A stretch of 64,000 nt of DNA from Lentisphaerae bacterium GWF2_50_93 (GTDB lineage Bacteria > Verrucomicrobiota > Lentisphaeria > Victivallales > GWF2-50-93). Both the position numbers and the translations under genes were made by a program. The DNA is taken from the NCBI GenBank assembly GCA_001804815.1, contig MHBI01000010.1, forward strand, positions 62,001 through 126,000, read 5' to 3'. Shown one piece after another: positions 55,321-63,356 of the stretch; position 1 is the stretch's first letter, and each line of letters begins with the position of its first letter. The notes under the pieces are model-generated. The model saw only the letters and a list, made by a program, of their open reading frames with translations. It did not search any database and was not told where the DNA came from.

Positions 55321-55341
55321 ATTCTGCTGGAGCAGAATTTA
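55318..55341. terminator. Bidirectional stop-codon palindrome
   Basis: TAAATTCTGCT-gg-AGCAGAATTTA. The left TAA is the stop of the DUF3137-like gene, and the right TTA is the stop of the convergent AraC gene. One hairpin serves both transcripts. Confidence 0.75.
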
Positions 55342-56199
55342 TCTCCTCATCTCCAAGCGGTATTTTTCGGGGGAAAGTCCAATAATCTGCCTGAAACGCC
55401 TGCTGAAATGCAACGGATCCGAATATCCGAACTGCTTTGCGACATCCGAAATCCTCTCAGACGAACAGGAAAGCATCTCTGCGGCTTTCATTATCTTCAG
55501 CCTGTCGACATAGTTCTTCGGGCTGGCGCCTATACTCGCCTGGAACACACGGCGGAACTGCTCCTTGCTCAGTCCGCAGAAATCGGCCATCTCCGACACC
55601 GTCCACCACCTGTCCCTGGACACCTTGATCTCTTCGATGAGATCGCTGAGGTATGGGTTCTTTTCGCTGTCACTGTGTTTCCTGCGCTTCAGATACAGTT
55701 CGACAAGGAGGTTCTGCAGGCCGATGTTCGCCTGAATCTGGGAATCCCTTGACGGATCGGAAGTTCTCTCTATTATTGGCAGGAGCCTGCGCGCCCTGCC
55801 AATGGGAACTGTCCCATTCTTGAAAACCCCTGTCCTGAAGAGAAAATCAGCAACAGGCCCTGTAAAGCAGATTGTATCCTCCACGTACTCCGTAAGATAT
55901 CCGCTGTAGCGGTGGATGAAATGCGGACTTGCCAGTACAGCCGTCCCCTCTTCAAATATCTCGACAGGCCTGCCTTCCGTCCAGTACCAGCCACGTCCCC
56001 TTATAAGGTGGGAGATGCAGTAGAATTCAAAATACCTCGGCTCGTTCGGGGGTTCCTGCGGAGGGGAGACGCCATCCCGCCCGAACCTGAAGATCCACAG
56101 CCCGTATTTCTCGTGTACATCCTGCCTGCCGTCAGGCATCTTATGCACGCTGCAACCACCGTTCTTGACAACCACGTTGTTTACGATCGAACTGTCCAT
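55339..56199 (-). CDS. AraC-family transcriptional regulator
   Basis: 286 residues. N-terminal cupin-like sensor (~40-130, HLIRGRGWYWTEGRPVEIFEEGTAVLASPHFIHRY), C-terminal double helix-turn-helix (~195-285) with WTVSEMADFCGLSKEQFRRVFQASIGASPKNYV and ISDVAKQFGYSDPLHFSRRFRQIIGLSPEKYR. Such regulators sense sugars and activate adjacent catabolic genes; the oxidoreductase-aminotransferase group just upstream on the same strand is the natural target. Confidence 0.92.
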   Translation of the reverse strand: MDSSIVNNVVVKNGGCSVHKMPDGRQDVHEKYGLWIFRFGRDGVSPPQEPPNEPRYFEFYCISHLIRGRGWYWTEGRPVEIFEEGTAVLASPHFIHRYSGYLTEYVEDTICFTGPVADFLFRTGVFKNGTVPIGRARRLLPIIERTSDPSRDSQIQANIGLQNLLVELYLKRRKHSDSEKNPYLSDLIEEIKVSRDRWWTVSEMADFCGLSKEQFRRVFQASIGASPKNYVDRLKIMKAAEMLSCSSERISDVAKQFGYSDPLHFSRRFRQIIGLSPEKYRLEMRR

Positions 56200-56309
56200 G
56201 CCTTAACTTATTACAAGTATTGGTGCAATTCCAGTATCATTAACCGGGTAAAAGCGCCATGGCAAAGCTGCCCACTTACTAATAGTCTCGAAATAGTATT
56301 TACAAAAAA

Positions 56310-56363
56310 GGCAGGGAGCTCTCGCCGAGAGCGCCGCGGACGGCTCGGCGAGCCATCCCTACC
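56310..56363. repeat. GGCAGGG...CCCTACC dispersed repeat, copy 2
   Basis: 54 bases, GGCAGGGAGCTCTCGCCGAG at the left, CGGCTCGGCGAGCCATCCCT at the right. Inner stems CTCTCGCC-ga-GAGCG and GGCTCGGCGAGCC. Same family as 53641-53702. Confidence 0.6.
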
Positions 56364-56464
56364 AAGATGTCAATATAATTATGGGATTATCAGTAATACG
56401 GGATGGAAAAGGATGAGCCCCGAATCCAGGATGTCCTTTTTACTGGACTAGACCCGGCAGGCCC

Positions 56465-57547
56465 TCATTCACAGCCTGGGAACTCGGCCTTGTTGGATAA
56501 ATTCGCGATCGCCTTCCTCTCAGGAAGTTTCGACTTTAGTTCCTCTATCTCGTCCGGTCCGTCGGCGAGAGGCAGCCTGACCTGTCCGCCGTAGAGAGCT
56601 GAACGTATTATGCCATTGACGATCTCACATCCCTTGAATGCGTTGTCAAAGCTGTTCTGGTGTATTTTTCCGCTGATCAGCCAGTCGGCCATCTCCTGGA
56701 TGTACGGAGGCATGTCAAGATCGTAGTTCATGGCACCTTCACCCTTTTGGACGCCCTTGGACGTCACAGCCCTCCATCCACCGTTCGTGAGGACTTCGGC
56801 GAATCCTTCCGTGCCCTGGACACAGATGCGGTTCTTGCCCCACCACTTGGCAACTTCCGGCTGGTCTGGAGCCCCTGCCCCGCATTCAACTATTCCACGT
56901 ACGCCGTTGGCGAACTGTATGATTCCCTCTATGTAGTCAGGGGATGGATGGTTGTCGGAAAGCTTCGACTTCCCGGAGGCCTGGCCTATGACCCACTCTG
57001 CTTCGGCATTTCCATTGTACCACCGCATGTAGTCAACCATATGGCTCATCATATGGGTCATCCAGCCCGTGGCTCCGGCATAGATCATCTCAATCCTGCC
57101 GAGTTCACCGCTGGCGGCTATTTCCTTGACTTTCCTGTAATGGACTCCATAGCGGTGCTGGTGGCTTACAACCGCCTTGATTCCGCTTTTCTCGACAAGG
57201 GATTTGAGTACCAGAGCTTCTTTCATGCCCAGCGCCACGGGTTTTTCAAAAGCCACCATTTTCGCTCCGCAGTCAACCGCGATCTTAAGCATTTCCGTCC
57301 TGATATGCGGCATAGTGCAGAAGCAGAAGAGGTCGGGTTTGATCTCCTTCGCCATCCTGGCGGCATCTGTGCCAACAACAGGATTTCCGAGGGAAGGCGC
57401 CGCAGCCTTGAGTTTTTCAGCATCGATATCGCATATTCCTGTGACTTGGAAATTAGGATTCGCGTTGAAGGCAGTCGCATGGTGCTTGCCTCTCTTGCCC
57501 ATTCCGACTATCATCACTTTGAACTTGTTCATGGAATTATTCTCCAT
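56465..57547 (-). CDS. Gfo/Idh/MocA-family oxidoreductase
   Basis: 360 residues. Rossmann start KVMIVGMGKRGKHHATAF, the EKP motif in MVAFEKPVALGM (catalytic Lys ~97) and HQHRYGVHYRKVKEIAASGELG. It uses NAD(P) to oxidise or reduce a sugar, often a UDP-sugar or free hexose. Encoded downstream of the DegT-type aminotransferase with an AAGAAC-family palindrome in the 113-base gap. Confidence 0.93.
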   Translation of the reverse strand: MENNSMNKFKVMIVGMGKRGKHHATAFNANPNFQVTGICDIDAEKLKAAAPSLGNPVVGTDAARMAKEIKPDLFCFCTMPHIRTEMLKIAVDCGAKMVAFEKPVALGMKEALVLKSLVEKSGIKAVVSHQHRYGVHYRKVKEIAASGELGRIEMIYAGATGWMTHMMSHMVDYMRWYNGNAEAEWVIGQASGKSKLSDNHPSPDYIEGIIQFANGVRGIVECGAGAPDQPEVAKWWGKNRICVQGTEGFAEVLTNGGWRAVTSKGVQKGEGAMNYDLDMPPYIQEMADWLISGKIHQNSFDNAFKGCEIVNGIIRSALYGGQVRLPLADGPDEIEELKSKLPERKAIANLSNKAEFPGCE

Positions 57548-57549
57548 AC

Positions 57550-57627
57550 AAGAACATGTCTTGCGACATTAACCACAAACAAATTCCCTTGAGTTCGTTA
57601 GTAGTTAAGCCCGCAAGGGCTGTTCTT
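57550..57627. repeat. Long nested palindrome, AAGAAC family, copy 3
   Basis: Left end AAGAACATGTCTTGCGACA, right end GCCCGCAAGGGCTGTTCTT, with an internal AGCCC-gcaa-GGGCT hairpin. Lies in the gap between aminotransferase stop and oxidoreductase start. Confidence 0.75.
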
Positions 57628-57660
57628 AATTTTTCATTTGCGAAATTCACAGTTCCAATC

Positions 57661-58785
57661 TTACGAGTTCTTCCTGTCCCACTCAAGAACCTTCTTGATG
57701 GAATAGTCGACTTCCTCAACAGTCAGCTCAGGGAACATCGGCAGAGAAACGCATGATGCCGCATTCTTCTCCGCGTTCGCAATCGAACCGACTATCTTGT
57801 ATTCCTTGCCCCATGGGAAACCTTCCTGCTTGTGGATGGCGATGGAATAATGTGTCTTGGCATCAACACCGTTGGCGACGAGGAAATTCACAAGATCATC
57901 GCGCTTGTTCGCATCATTTGTCTCAACGACATAGAGATGGAACACATGGCGGTATCCGGGTTTCGCGTAGGGGAGAGTCATGGCCTTCACTCCATTGAGA
58001 CCCTTTGTATACTGTTCAGCAAGCTTGATCCTGATGTCGGTCCATTCCGTGATGTGCTTCAGCTTGGCGCTGAGAACGCCCGCCTGGAGATCGTCGAGGC
58101 GGCTGTTGAATCCATATGAATGATGGTCGCGCTTGACGGAACCATGGCTGCGGAGCTTGCGTACCCTCTCGTTGATCTTGTCGTCGTTGGTGAAGAGCGC
58201 TCCGCCGTCGCCGAAACATCCGAGGTTCTTCTGGATGATGAAGCTTGTCGCAACTGCATCGGAAAGCTCGCCCTGCCTGAAGGTGTCGCCGCGTCCGTCA
58301 ATGCCCTGGGCATTGTCTTCAATGACCTTCAGGTTGTGCTTCTTTGCGATCTTCGAAATCGCAGGCATGTCTGCACACTGTCCGTAGAGATGTACGGGGA
58401 TGATCGCCTTTGTCTTCGGAGTTATTGCGGCTTCGATCTTTGCAGGATCTATGCAGCGCGTCTTCTCGTCGCAGTCTACGAAAACAACCTTGCATCCGGC
58501 AATCCATGCGGCTTCAGCCGTCGCGAAAAAGGTGTTGGGATGGGTAATGACCTCATCGCCGGGGCCTATGTCCATCGCCATGAGAGCAAGCCAGATGGCA
58601 TCCGTTCCGTTTCCAACCCCGATCGCGTGCTTGGTTCCGAAATATTTGACAAGCTCGCCTTCGAATCTCTTGAGCATCGGTCCTAGGACATACTGTCCGC
58701 TCATCAGGACCTCATTCATGTTCGCATCGATTTCCTTCTTGATCTTCTCGTACTGTCTCACATGGCCATAGAAAGGCGTCTGCAT
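57661..58785 (-). CDS. DegT/DnrJ/EryC1/StrS-family aminotransferase
   Basis: 374 residues. PLP region ATSFIIQKNLGCFGDGGALFTN with the internal-aldimine Lys (~184), VGNGTDAIWLALMAMDIGPGDEVI at the N-terminus, EDNAQGIDGRGDTFRQG and HSYGFNSRLDDLQAGVL. It transfers an amino group from glutamate to a keto-sugar. With the neighbouring Gfo/Idh/MocA enzyme it forms the usual oxidise-then-aminate pair for making an amino sugar. Confidence 0.94.
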   Translation of the reverse strand: MQTPFYGHVRQYEKIKKEIDANMNEVLMSGQYVLGPMLKRFEGELVKYFGTKHAIGVGNGTDAIWLALMAMDIGPGDEVITHPNTFFATAEAAWIAGCKVVFVDCDEKTRCIDPAKIEAAITPKTKAIIPVHLYGQCADMPAISKIAKKHNLKVIEDNAQGIDGRGDTFRQGELSDAVATSFIIQKNLGCFGDGGALFTNDDKINERVRKLRSHGSVKRDHHSYGFNSRLDDLQAGVLSAKLKHITEWTDIRIKLAEQYTKGLNGVKAMTLPYAKPGYRHVFHLYVVETNDANKRDDLVNFLVANGVDAKTHYSIAIHKQEGFPWGKEYKIVGSIANAEKNAASCVSLPMFPELTVEEVDYSIKKVLEWDRKNS

Positions 58786-58942
58786 ATAATTTCCCTCCTG
58801 TTACTTATTATAAAATCACGATTGTTTCAGAGGGGAAATTATTTACTTAGGGAAAAATAGCAATATCATGAATGTTTTATCCATCCGCCATGAACGTTAT
58901 ATCCATAACATGGATTTACTGCCAAGACAACCCGCAGGGCAG

Positions 58943-59728
58943 CTAGCGGAATTCATCCCACTCCGGCTCATTATTAAATATCCATCTGTAATAATCCCTG
59001 CCCTGTAGGTTGGCGGCCGCCTTCTCATCGGCTATGACGACGCATTTCGAATGGAGCTGGAGCGCAGAAGCCGAGACCATTGAAGTCACCGGACCTTCAA
59101 CGGCCTTTGCCAGGATTTCCGCCTTTGAACTTCCAACTACAAGCGTTACGATCCTCTTTGCCTCGAGTATTGTCCCCACGCCCATAGTGATCGCCCGTTT
59201 CGGCATGTCCTCGGGCCTGTCGAACAGAGGGGAGTTCTGCGCAATCGTCGTAGGAGTCAGCGCCTTCACGCGCGTCCTCGAGAAAAATGCCGAAAGAGGC
59301 TCGTTGAATCCAATGTGCCCTGACTTGCCGATTCCGAGCAGCTGGAAATCTATTCCACCGCATTCCTTCATCTTCTGTTCATACTTCTCGCATTCCCTGT
59401 CGAGATCCTTCGCCGTGCCGGAAGGCAGATGCGTATTCCGCAGATCAATGTTTATCTTATTGAAAAAATGTTCGTTCATGTAGTGGCGGTATGAATTCCT
59501 GTGTTCCGCCTTCAATCCGACGTATTCATCAAGGTTGAAAGTCCTGCAGAGTGAAAAATCCACCTTCTCCCTCTTATGTATTTCCGCGATCTTCGCATAT
59601 AGAGGCTCCATCGTGTTTCCAGTGGCAAGCCCCAGGACCAGCGACGGTTTTTCGCGCACGGCATTTATAATGAGCTTCGCAACGAGCTCCATCGCCTTTT
59701 CCTTGTCAGGACGTATAATGACTTCCAT
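58943..59728 (-). CDS. nagB: Glucosamine-6-phosphate deaminase
   Basis: 261 residues. GLATGNTMEPLYAKI, FNLDEYVGLKAEHRNSYRHYM, LLGIGKSGHIGFNEP and the C-terminal TLVVGSSKAEILAKAVEGP match NagB, which converts glucosamine-6-phosphate to fructose-6-phosphate and ammonia. The canonical GxGxDGHIGFNEP reads GIGKSGHIGFNEP, so the Asp of DGH is Ser here; this may tune or alter activity. Followed at the other strand by the D-aminoacylase gene. Confidence 0.88.
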   Translation of the reverse strand: MEVIIRPDKEKAMELVAKLIINAVREKPSLVLGLATGNTMEPLYAKIAEIHKREKVDFSLCRTFNLDEYVGLKAEHRNSYRHYMNEHFFNKINIDLRNTHLPSGTAKDLDRECEKYEQKMKECGGIDFQLLGIGKSGHIGFNEPLSAFFSRTRVKALTPTTIAQNSPLFDRPEDMPKRAITMGVGTILEAKRIVTLVVGSSKAEILAKAVEGPVTSMVSASALQLHSKCVVIADEKAAANLQGRDYYRWIFNNEPEWDEFR

Positions 59729-59860
59729 GAATAAATTTCTCCTTTTGTTAGCGGATAATTTTATAACAAGTTAGGAATATTCCTAATTGGACTTTGAAAA
59801 TATATCCGGATTTCGGAGTTTGAGATTTGGAATTTCCATTCATAACCATTTATTAATGCC

Positions 59861-61429
59861 ATGAATACTCGCTTTGTCATAAAGAACGCCATGATAATGG
59901 ACGGTTCCGGCAGGAGTGCAACCGGCGGAGACTTATCCGTGGAAAATGGAAAAATCACCGCCGTCGGGAAAAGTCTACCGGTAACAGGATTCGAAACCAT
60001 AGATGCAAAAGGACTTGTCCTCTCCCCAGGGTTCATCGACGCACATGGACATTCCGACATCTCCCTTTTCGCCGCTCCTGAGGCGCCAGGCAAGATCTCC
60101 CAGGGAATAACAACCGAAATATCGGGCAACTGCGGCCTTTCCGTTTTTCCGGTAACCGACAGGAATAGGGAACACCTGCAGGAACTCTACAAGCAGTACA
60201 ATGTCAAAATAAACTGGAGGAACGTCGACGACTACGCTGAAGAAATGGACAGGATAAAGCCTGCAGTCAATATTTCATCCCTGTGCGGACACAATACGCT
60301 ACGGGCCGCGGTCATGGGATATGACGAAGCTGTCGCAACAGACGGACAAGTCTCCGAGATGTCCGAATATCTCCGTGACTCACTGGAAAACGGAGCCGTC
60401 GGATTCTCCACCGGCTTCCTCTACATCCCCGGAAAATTCGCGGACAGGCGGGAAGTCGTCGGACTTCTCAAAGCCTTGTCCAGTTCTTCAAAGCCATATA
60501 CCACCCACCTGAGAAGCGAAGGTGATTTCCTGCTCGAATCCCTGGACGAGACAATTTCAGCCTCGATCGAGGCTGGAAACAGGAAAATCCATGTCAGCCA
60601 TCTCAAGACGGCCGGAAATGACAACTGGCACAAGATCGACGACACATTCCTGCGGATTTCGCAGGCTCAGGAAAAAGGTCTCCATGTAACCGCCGACAGG
60701 TATCCCTATATCGAGTCAATGACCCAGCTAAGCGCCTTCCTTCCCTCACCGTACAATAAGATGGACGACATCAAGCTCAAGAATTTCCTGAAGGAAGGCA
60801 GGAACTTCAGGAAATTCTTATCTGACTTGAAATTACTGCCGGAGGAACGCTGGAAAACTCTTCGATTAATCAGCACTTCTGCGAACTTCGCAAAACCAGG
60901 TTTTGGAAAAACGTTTTCCGACTACGGGAAGGAGATCGGGATGGATCCGGCGGAATTGTGTTCGAAGATACTGCGCGAAGACACTACCGGAGCAACTGCG
61001 GCATCAGCAGGAATGTGCGAGGAGAATCTGAAGAAGATCATTTCACAGGATTTTGTCTCCTGCGGTTCTGACGAGACCTCAAGGCCTCTTGATTATTCCC
61101 TTGGCAGAAGCCATCCCAGGGGATTCGGCTCCATGCCAAGATTCATAAACTACCTTAAACCGGCAATGCTTCTTGAAAAAATAATATCCAAGATGACTTC
61201 CCTGCCTGCCCAGATCTTCAATTTCTATGACAGAGGACTTCTTGCGCCAGGATATGCCGCCGATCTCGTGCTTTGGAATCCCGACACCCTGGCCGACACT
61301 GCGAACTTCGCAGAACCCCACAGCCTCTCAAAAGGAATAATGAAGGTTTGGGTGAATGGAGTGCTGAGCTATGAAGAAGGCATGATGACCGGAAAACGCG
61401 CCGGAAAGTATTTAGTATGTCGGGATTAA
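59861..61429 (+). CDS. D-aminoacylase/N-acyl-D-amino-acid deacylase (amidohydrolase)
   Basis: 522 residues. IDAHGHSDISLFA is the metal-binding HxH, SSLCGHNTLRAAVMGYD, HLRSEGDFLLESLDETISASIEAG, IHVSHLKTAGNDNWHKI and GSDETSRPLDYSLGRSHPRGFGS are the D-aminoacylase signatures, followed by the composite beta domain. It removes acyl groups from N-acyl-D-amino acids. The last codons and the TAA stop lie inside a 50-base dispersed repeat, so the natural C-terminus may have been replaced. Confidence 0.9.
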   Translation: MNTRFVIKNAMIMDGSGRSATGGDLSVENGKITAVGKSLPVTGFETIDAKGLVLSPGFIDAHGHSDISLFAAPEAPGKISQGITTEISGNCGLSVFPVTDRNREHLQELYKQYNVKINWRNVDDYAEEMDRIKPAVNISSLCGHNTLRAAVMGYDEAVATDGQVSEMSEYLRDSLENGAVGFSTGFLYIPGKFADRREVVGLLKALSSSSKPYTTHLRSEGDFLLESLDETISASIEAGNRKIHVSHLKTAGNDNWHKIDDTFLRISQAQEKGLHVTADRYPYIESMTQLSAFLPSPYNKMDDIKLKNFLKEGRNFRKFLSDLKLLPEERWKTLRLISTSANFAKPGFGKTFSDYGKEIGMDPAELCSKILREDTTGATAASAGMCEENLKKIISQDFVSCGSDETSRPLDYSLGRSHPRGFGSMPRFINYLKPAMLLEKIISKMTSLPAQIFNFYDRGLLAPGYAADLVLWNPDTLADTANFAEPHSLSKGIMKVWVNGVLSYEEGMMTGKRAGKYLVCRD

Positions 61430-61463
61430 TCCCGACGGTTGGCGGTTTAAAAACCGCCCTACT
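61414..61463. repeat. 50 bp double-hairpin repeat, left copy
   Basis: Hairpin 1 GTCGGGAT-ta-ATCCCGAC, hairpin 2 GGCGGTTT-aa-AAACCGCC. Identical over 50 bases to 61961-62010, same orientation. It contains the D-aminoacylase stop codon (TAA on plus) and the stop codon of the next gene (TAG on minus). Confidence 0.85.
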
Positions 61464-61956
61464 TCTTTAAGACTTCCACGACTTTGAAACTCGTGAACTT
61501 CCATTTGCCTTCTATCTTTTTCAGCTTGCACTGGATCTCGCGGGTTTCTTCTGCGACCTTCACGGAGTCCTTGATCTCGCCGTGGAATCTCACGGTTGTC
61601 TCCACGACCGCAGCATCGTTCTGGATGTCCGGCACTACATCGTAGAAATCCAGGGAGATCTTCGAGAACTGCCCCCTTCCCTTTGCAGCATTGCTTGTTA
61701 TCTGCTCGGGCGTGTAGTCGCCTGTCATGTAGTGCTGTGAGAATTCAAACGAACAGCTGTCGGCAAAAAGGTTTGCGATGGCATTGACCTTGTAGGCCAT
61801 CGTAAAGGCGGACTCGCCCTTCTCCTTGGAGACCAAGCTGGAAAGGGACCCGAACTGCTTCTTGATCTTCGTCCTGTCGCTGGGGAAGAGATAAAGGACG
61901 GCAACTGCGGAGAGAGCCACACATAAGATTAAAAATATTATTAGTTTTAATTTCAT
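61459..61956 (-). CDS. Small membrane-anchored protein, NTF2-like fold likely
   Basis: 165 residues. N-terminal membrane anchor (LIIFLILCVALSAVAVLYLF), then a ~140-residue domain with SAFTMAYKVNAIANLFADSC, a helical turn and four long strands ending EGKWKFTSFKVVEVLKK, typical of SnoaL/NTF2-like cone folds. Family not named. The gene is enclosed between two identical 50 bp repeats; its stop codon lies inside the left copy and its start codon is 4 bases from the right copy. Confidence 0.65.
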   Translation of the reverse strand: MKLKLIIFLILCVALSAVAVLYLFPSDRTKIKKQFGSLSSLVSKEKGESAFTMAYKVNAIANLFADSCSFEFSQHYMTGDYTPEQITSNAAKGRGQFSKISLDFYDVVPDIQNDAAVVETTVRFHGEIKDSVKVAEETREIQCKLKKIEGKWKFTSFKVVEVLKK

Positions 61957-61960
61957 AATA

Positions 61961-62010
61961 AGTATGTCGGGATTAATCCCGACGGTTGGCGGTTTAAAAA
62001 CCGCCCTACT
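61961..62010. repeat. 50 bp double-hairpin repeat, right copy
   Basis: Identical to 61414-61463. It fills the gap between the start of the small anchored protein and the stop of lepB, leaving 4 bases on each side. Confidence 0.85.
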
Positions 62011-62014
62011 CTTT

Positions 62015-62512
62015 TCACCAGAGAGGCGTTCCTACGATCCTCTTTACCGATGTCTGGCCGAAAACATGGTTGTCAATGTTCATATCCCGGTTGTCACCTA
62101 TGACATATACACTGCCAGTTTCAACTTTTCGAGGGGGAAGGTTCCATTCGCACGGGAATCTTACATAAGGTTCATTGAGTTCCTTGCCGTTGACAAGAAG
62201 TGTTCCATCCTTGAATTCAATTGTCTCTTCTTCGAGGGCTACAACCCTCTTCAGGAACATTATCTTCTTCCCGGCAAGCCTCACCATCACGACATCTCCG
62301 CGCATGGGCTTTTTAAACCAGTATGACGGAGTCCAGCAGAAATTTATCCCACCGTCATGGTACATGGGCTCCATACTGCTTCCATTCAACCTCATGGGAA
62401 TGCAGACAAAGCCGAAGATCACATATGCCAGTACAGCGACAACCGCCAGCCTGATCAGGTACTTCGGCGTCATCTTCGGTAAAAAGAAATTTTTCAGATG
62501 GCTGTCTTCCAT
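62015..62512 (-). CDS. lepB: Signal peptidase I
   Basis: 165 residues, short for SPase I. One membrane helix (YLIRLAVVAVLAYVIFGFVCIPM), catalytic Ser in MRLNGSSMEPMYHDGG (~45), catalytic Lys in IMFLKRVVALEEETIEF (~90), then the conserved VIGDNRDMNIDNHVFGQ near the end. It cleaves signal peptides of exported proteins at the inner membrane. The compact size is that of Gram-positive-like or minimal variants. Confidence 0.93.
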   Translation of the reverse strand: MEDSHLKNFFLPKMTPKYLIRLAVVAVLAYVIFGFVCIPMRLNGSSMEPMYHDGGINFCWTPSYWFKKPMRGDVVMVRLAGKKIMFLKRVVALEEETIEFKDGTLLVNGKELNEPYVRFPCEWNLPPRKVETGSVYVIGDNRDMNIDNHVFGQTSVKRIVGTPLW

Positions 62513-63356
62513 AACGCTTCCTTAAAACTAGTTGATAATGGAATATAAACCATCCCGATATCTTTACGAGAATCGGGATAAACTGCACACACGAATTACA
62601 CGAAAATCATAGAATTACAATCTCCCGAAAAACAGCTGGACTGATTGCATGGAATAACTAAAACAGTTATTGCTGAAATTTAACCCGTTGGAGTACACGG
62701 CTTCAGCGTGTCCCGTATTCAAGAGGTGAAAACCGTGCCAGTCTGGCGATCTTGCCCATGGACATTAGAATAGAATGACAATTTTGCGTTGGACAATTTT
62801 GCGGAAGATTGAGGGCTGAAATATTTTTTTGCTTTGCTTGTAGTCAAGCCATTACTGGCTGTGGTTTTCTAGAATTGTGGAGACACGCAAAAATGCGTTA
62901 ACTACCAACATATTAAAGATCTTCAAGCATTGGTTCGTAGCCTGTCGCTCTGTAGATTCTCTCTGCGTAGATGGGTTGAGACCGCAAGGGCTGTGTCTTT
63001 TCACTTGGGTCTACTTATTTCACTGTATGTCCAGCAATAATGGACATATAGGCATAAATATGGTTACAATGCCTGCGGAGATTCCTTGGACAATGCAAAG
63101 TCAAGACAGGACAAACTAAATTTTGGGCTCCAACAAGAGGACATTTCATCTCGCGGAGTTTTCCATCATTTTGGTTCTATTACGATTGCGCAGCAATCCG
63201 CGGGAGTGCGCAAACAAAGCCTGCGCTCGTATTCAAGTGGTGATTACGCTTCGCCATCACACGCCCTGTGATAAACACGTACTCCCTTCTTCGCCAAGGC
63301 TACGAAGGGCAGGACAACGGAATACTGCCGCATTCGTAAAATTAAAGACCTGCCCT
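62513..63356. other. Decayed repeat-rich intergenic region
   Basis: About 840 bases without a supported gene. Visible pieces: a CACGAATTACACGAA fragment (~62588), ACACG-GCTTCAG-CGTGT (62695-62712), a broken AAGAAC-family arm (62830-62870), another GAGACCGCAAGGGCTGTGTC (~62978) and CGCAGCAATCCGCGGGAGTGCG (~63190). Mixed fragments of several repeat families, apparently a landing site for them. Confidence 0.5.

Noticed and set aside
56660..57592. 310-codon frame on the plus strand opposite the Gfo/Idh/MocA gene
   Set aside because: Antisense shadow of a well-conserved oxidoreductase; no domain features of its own.
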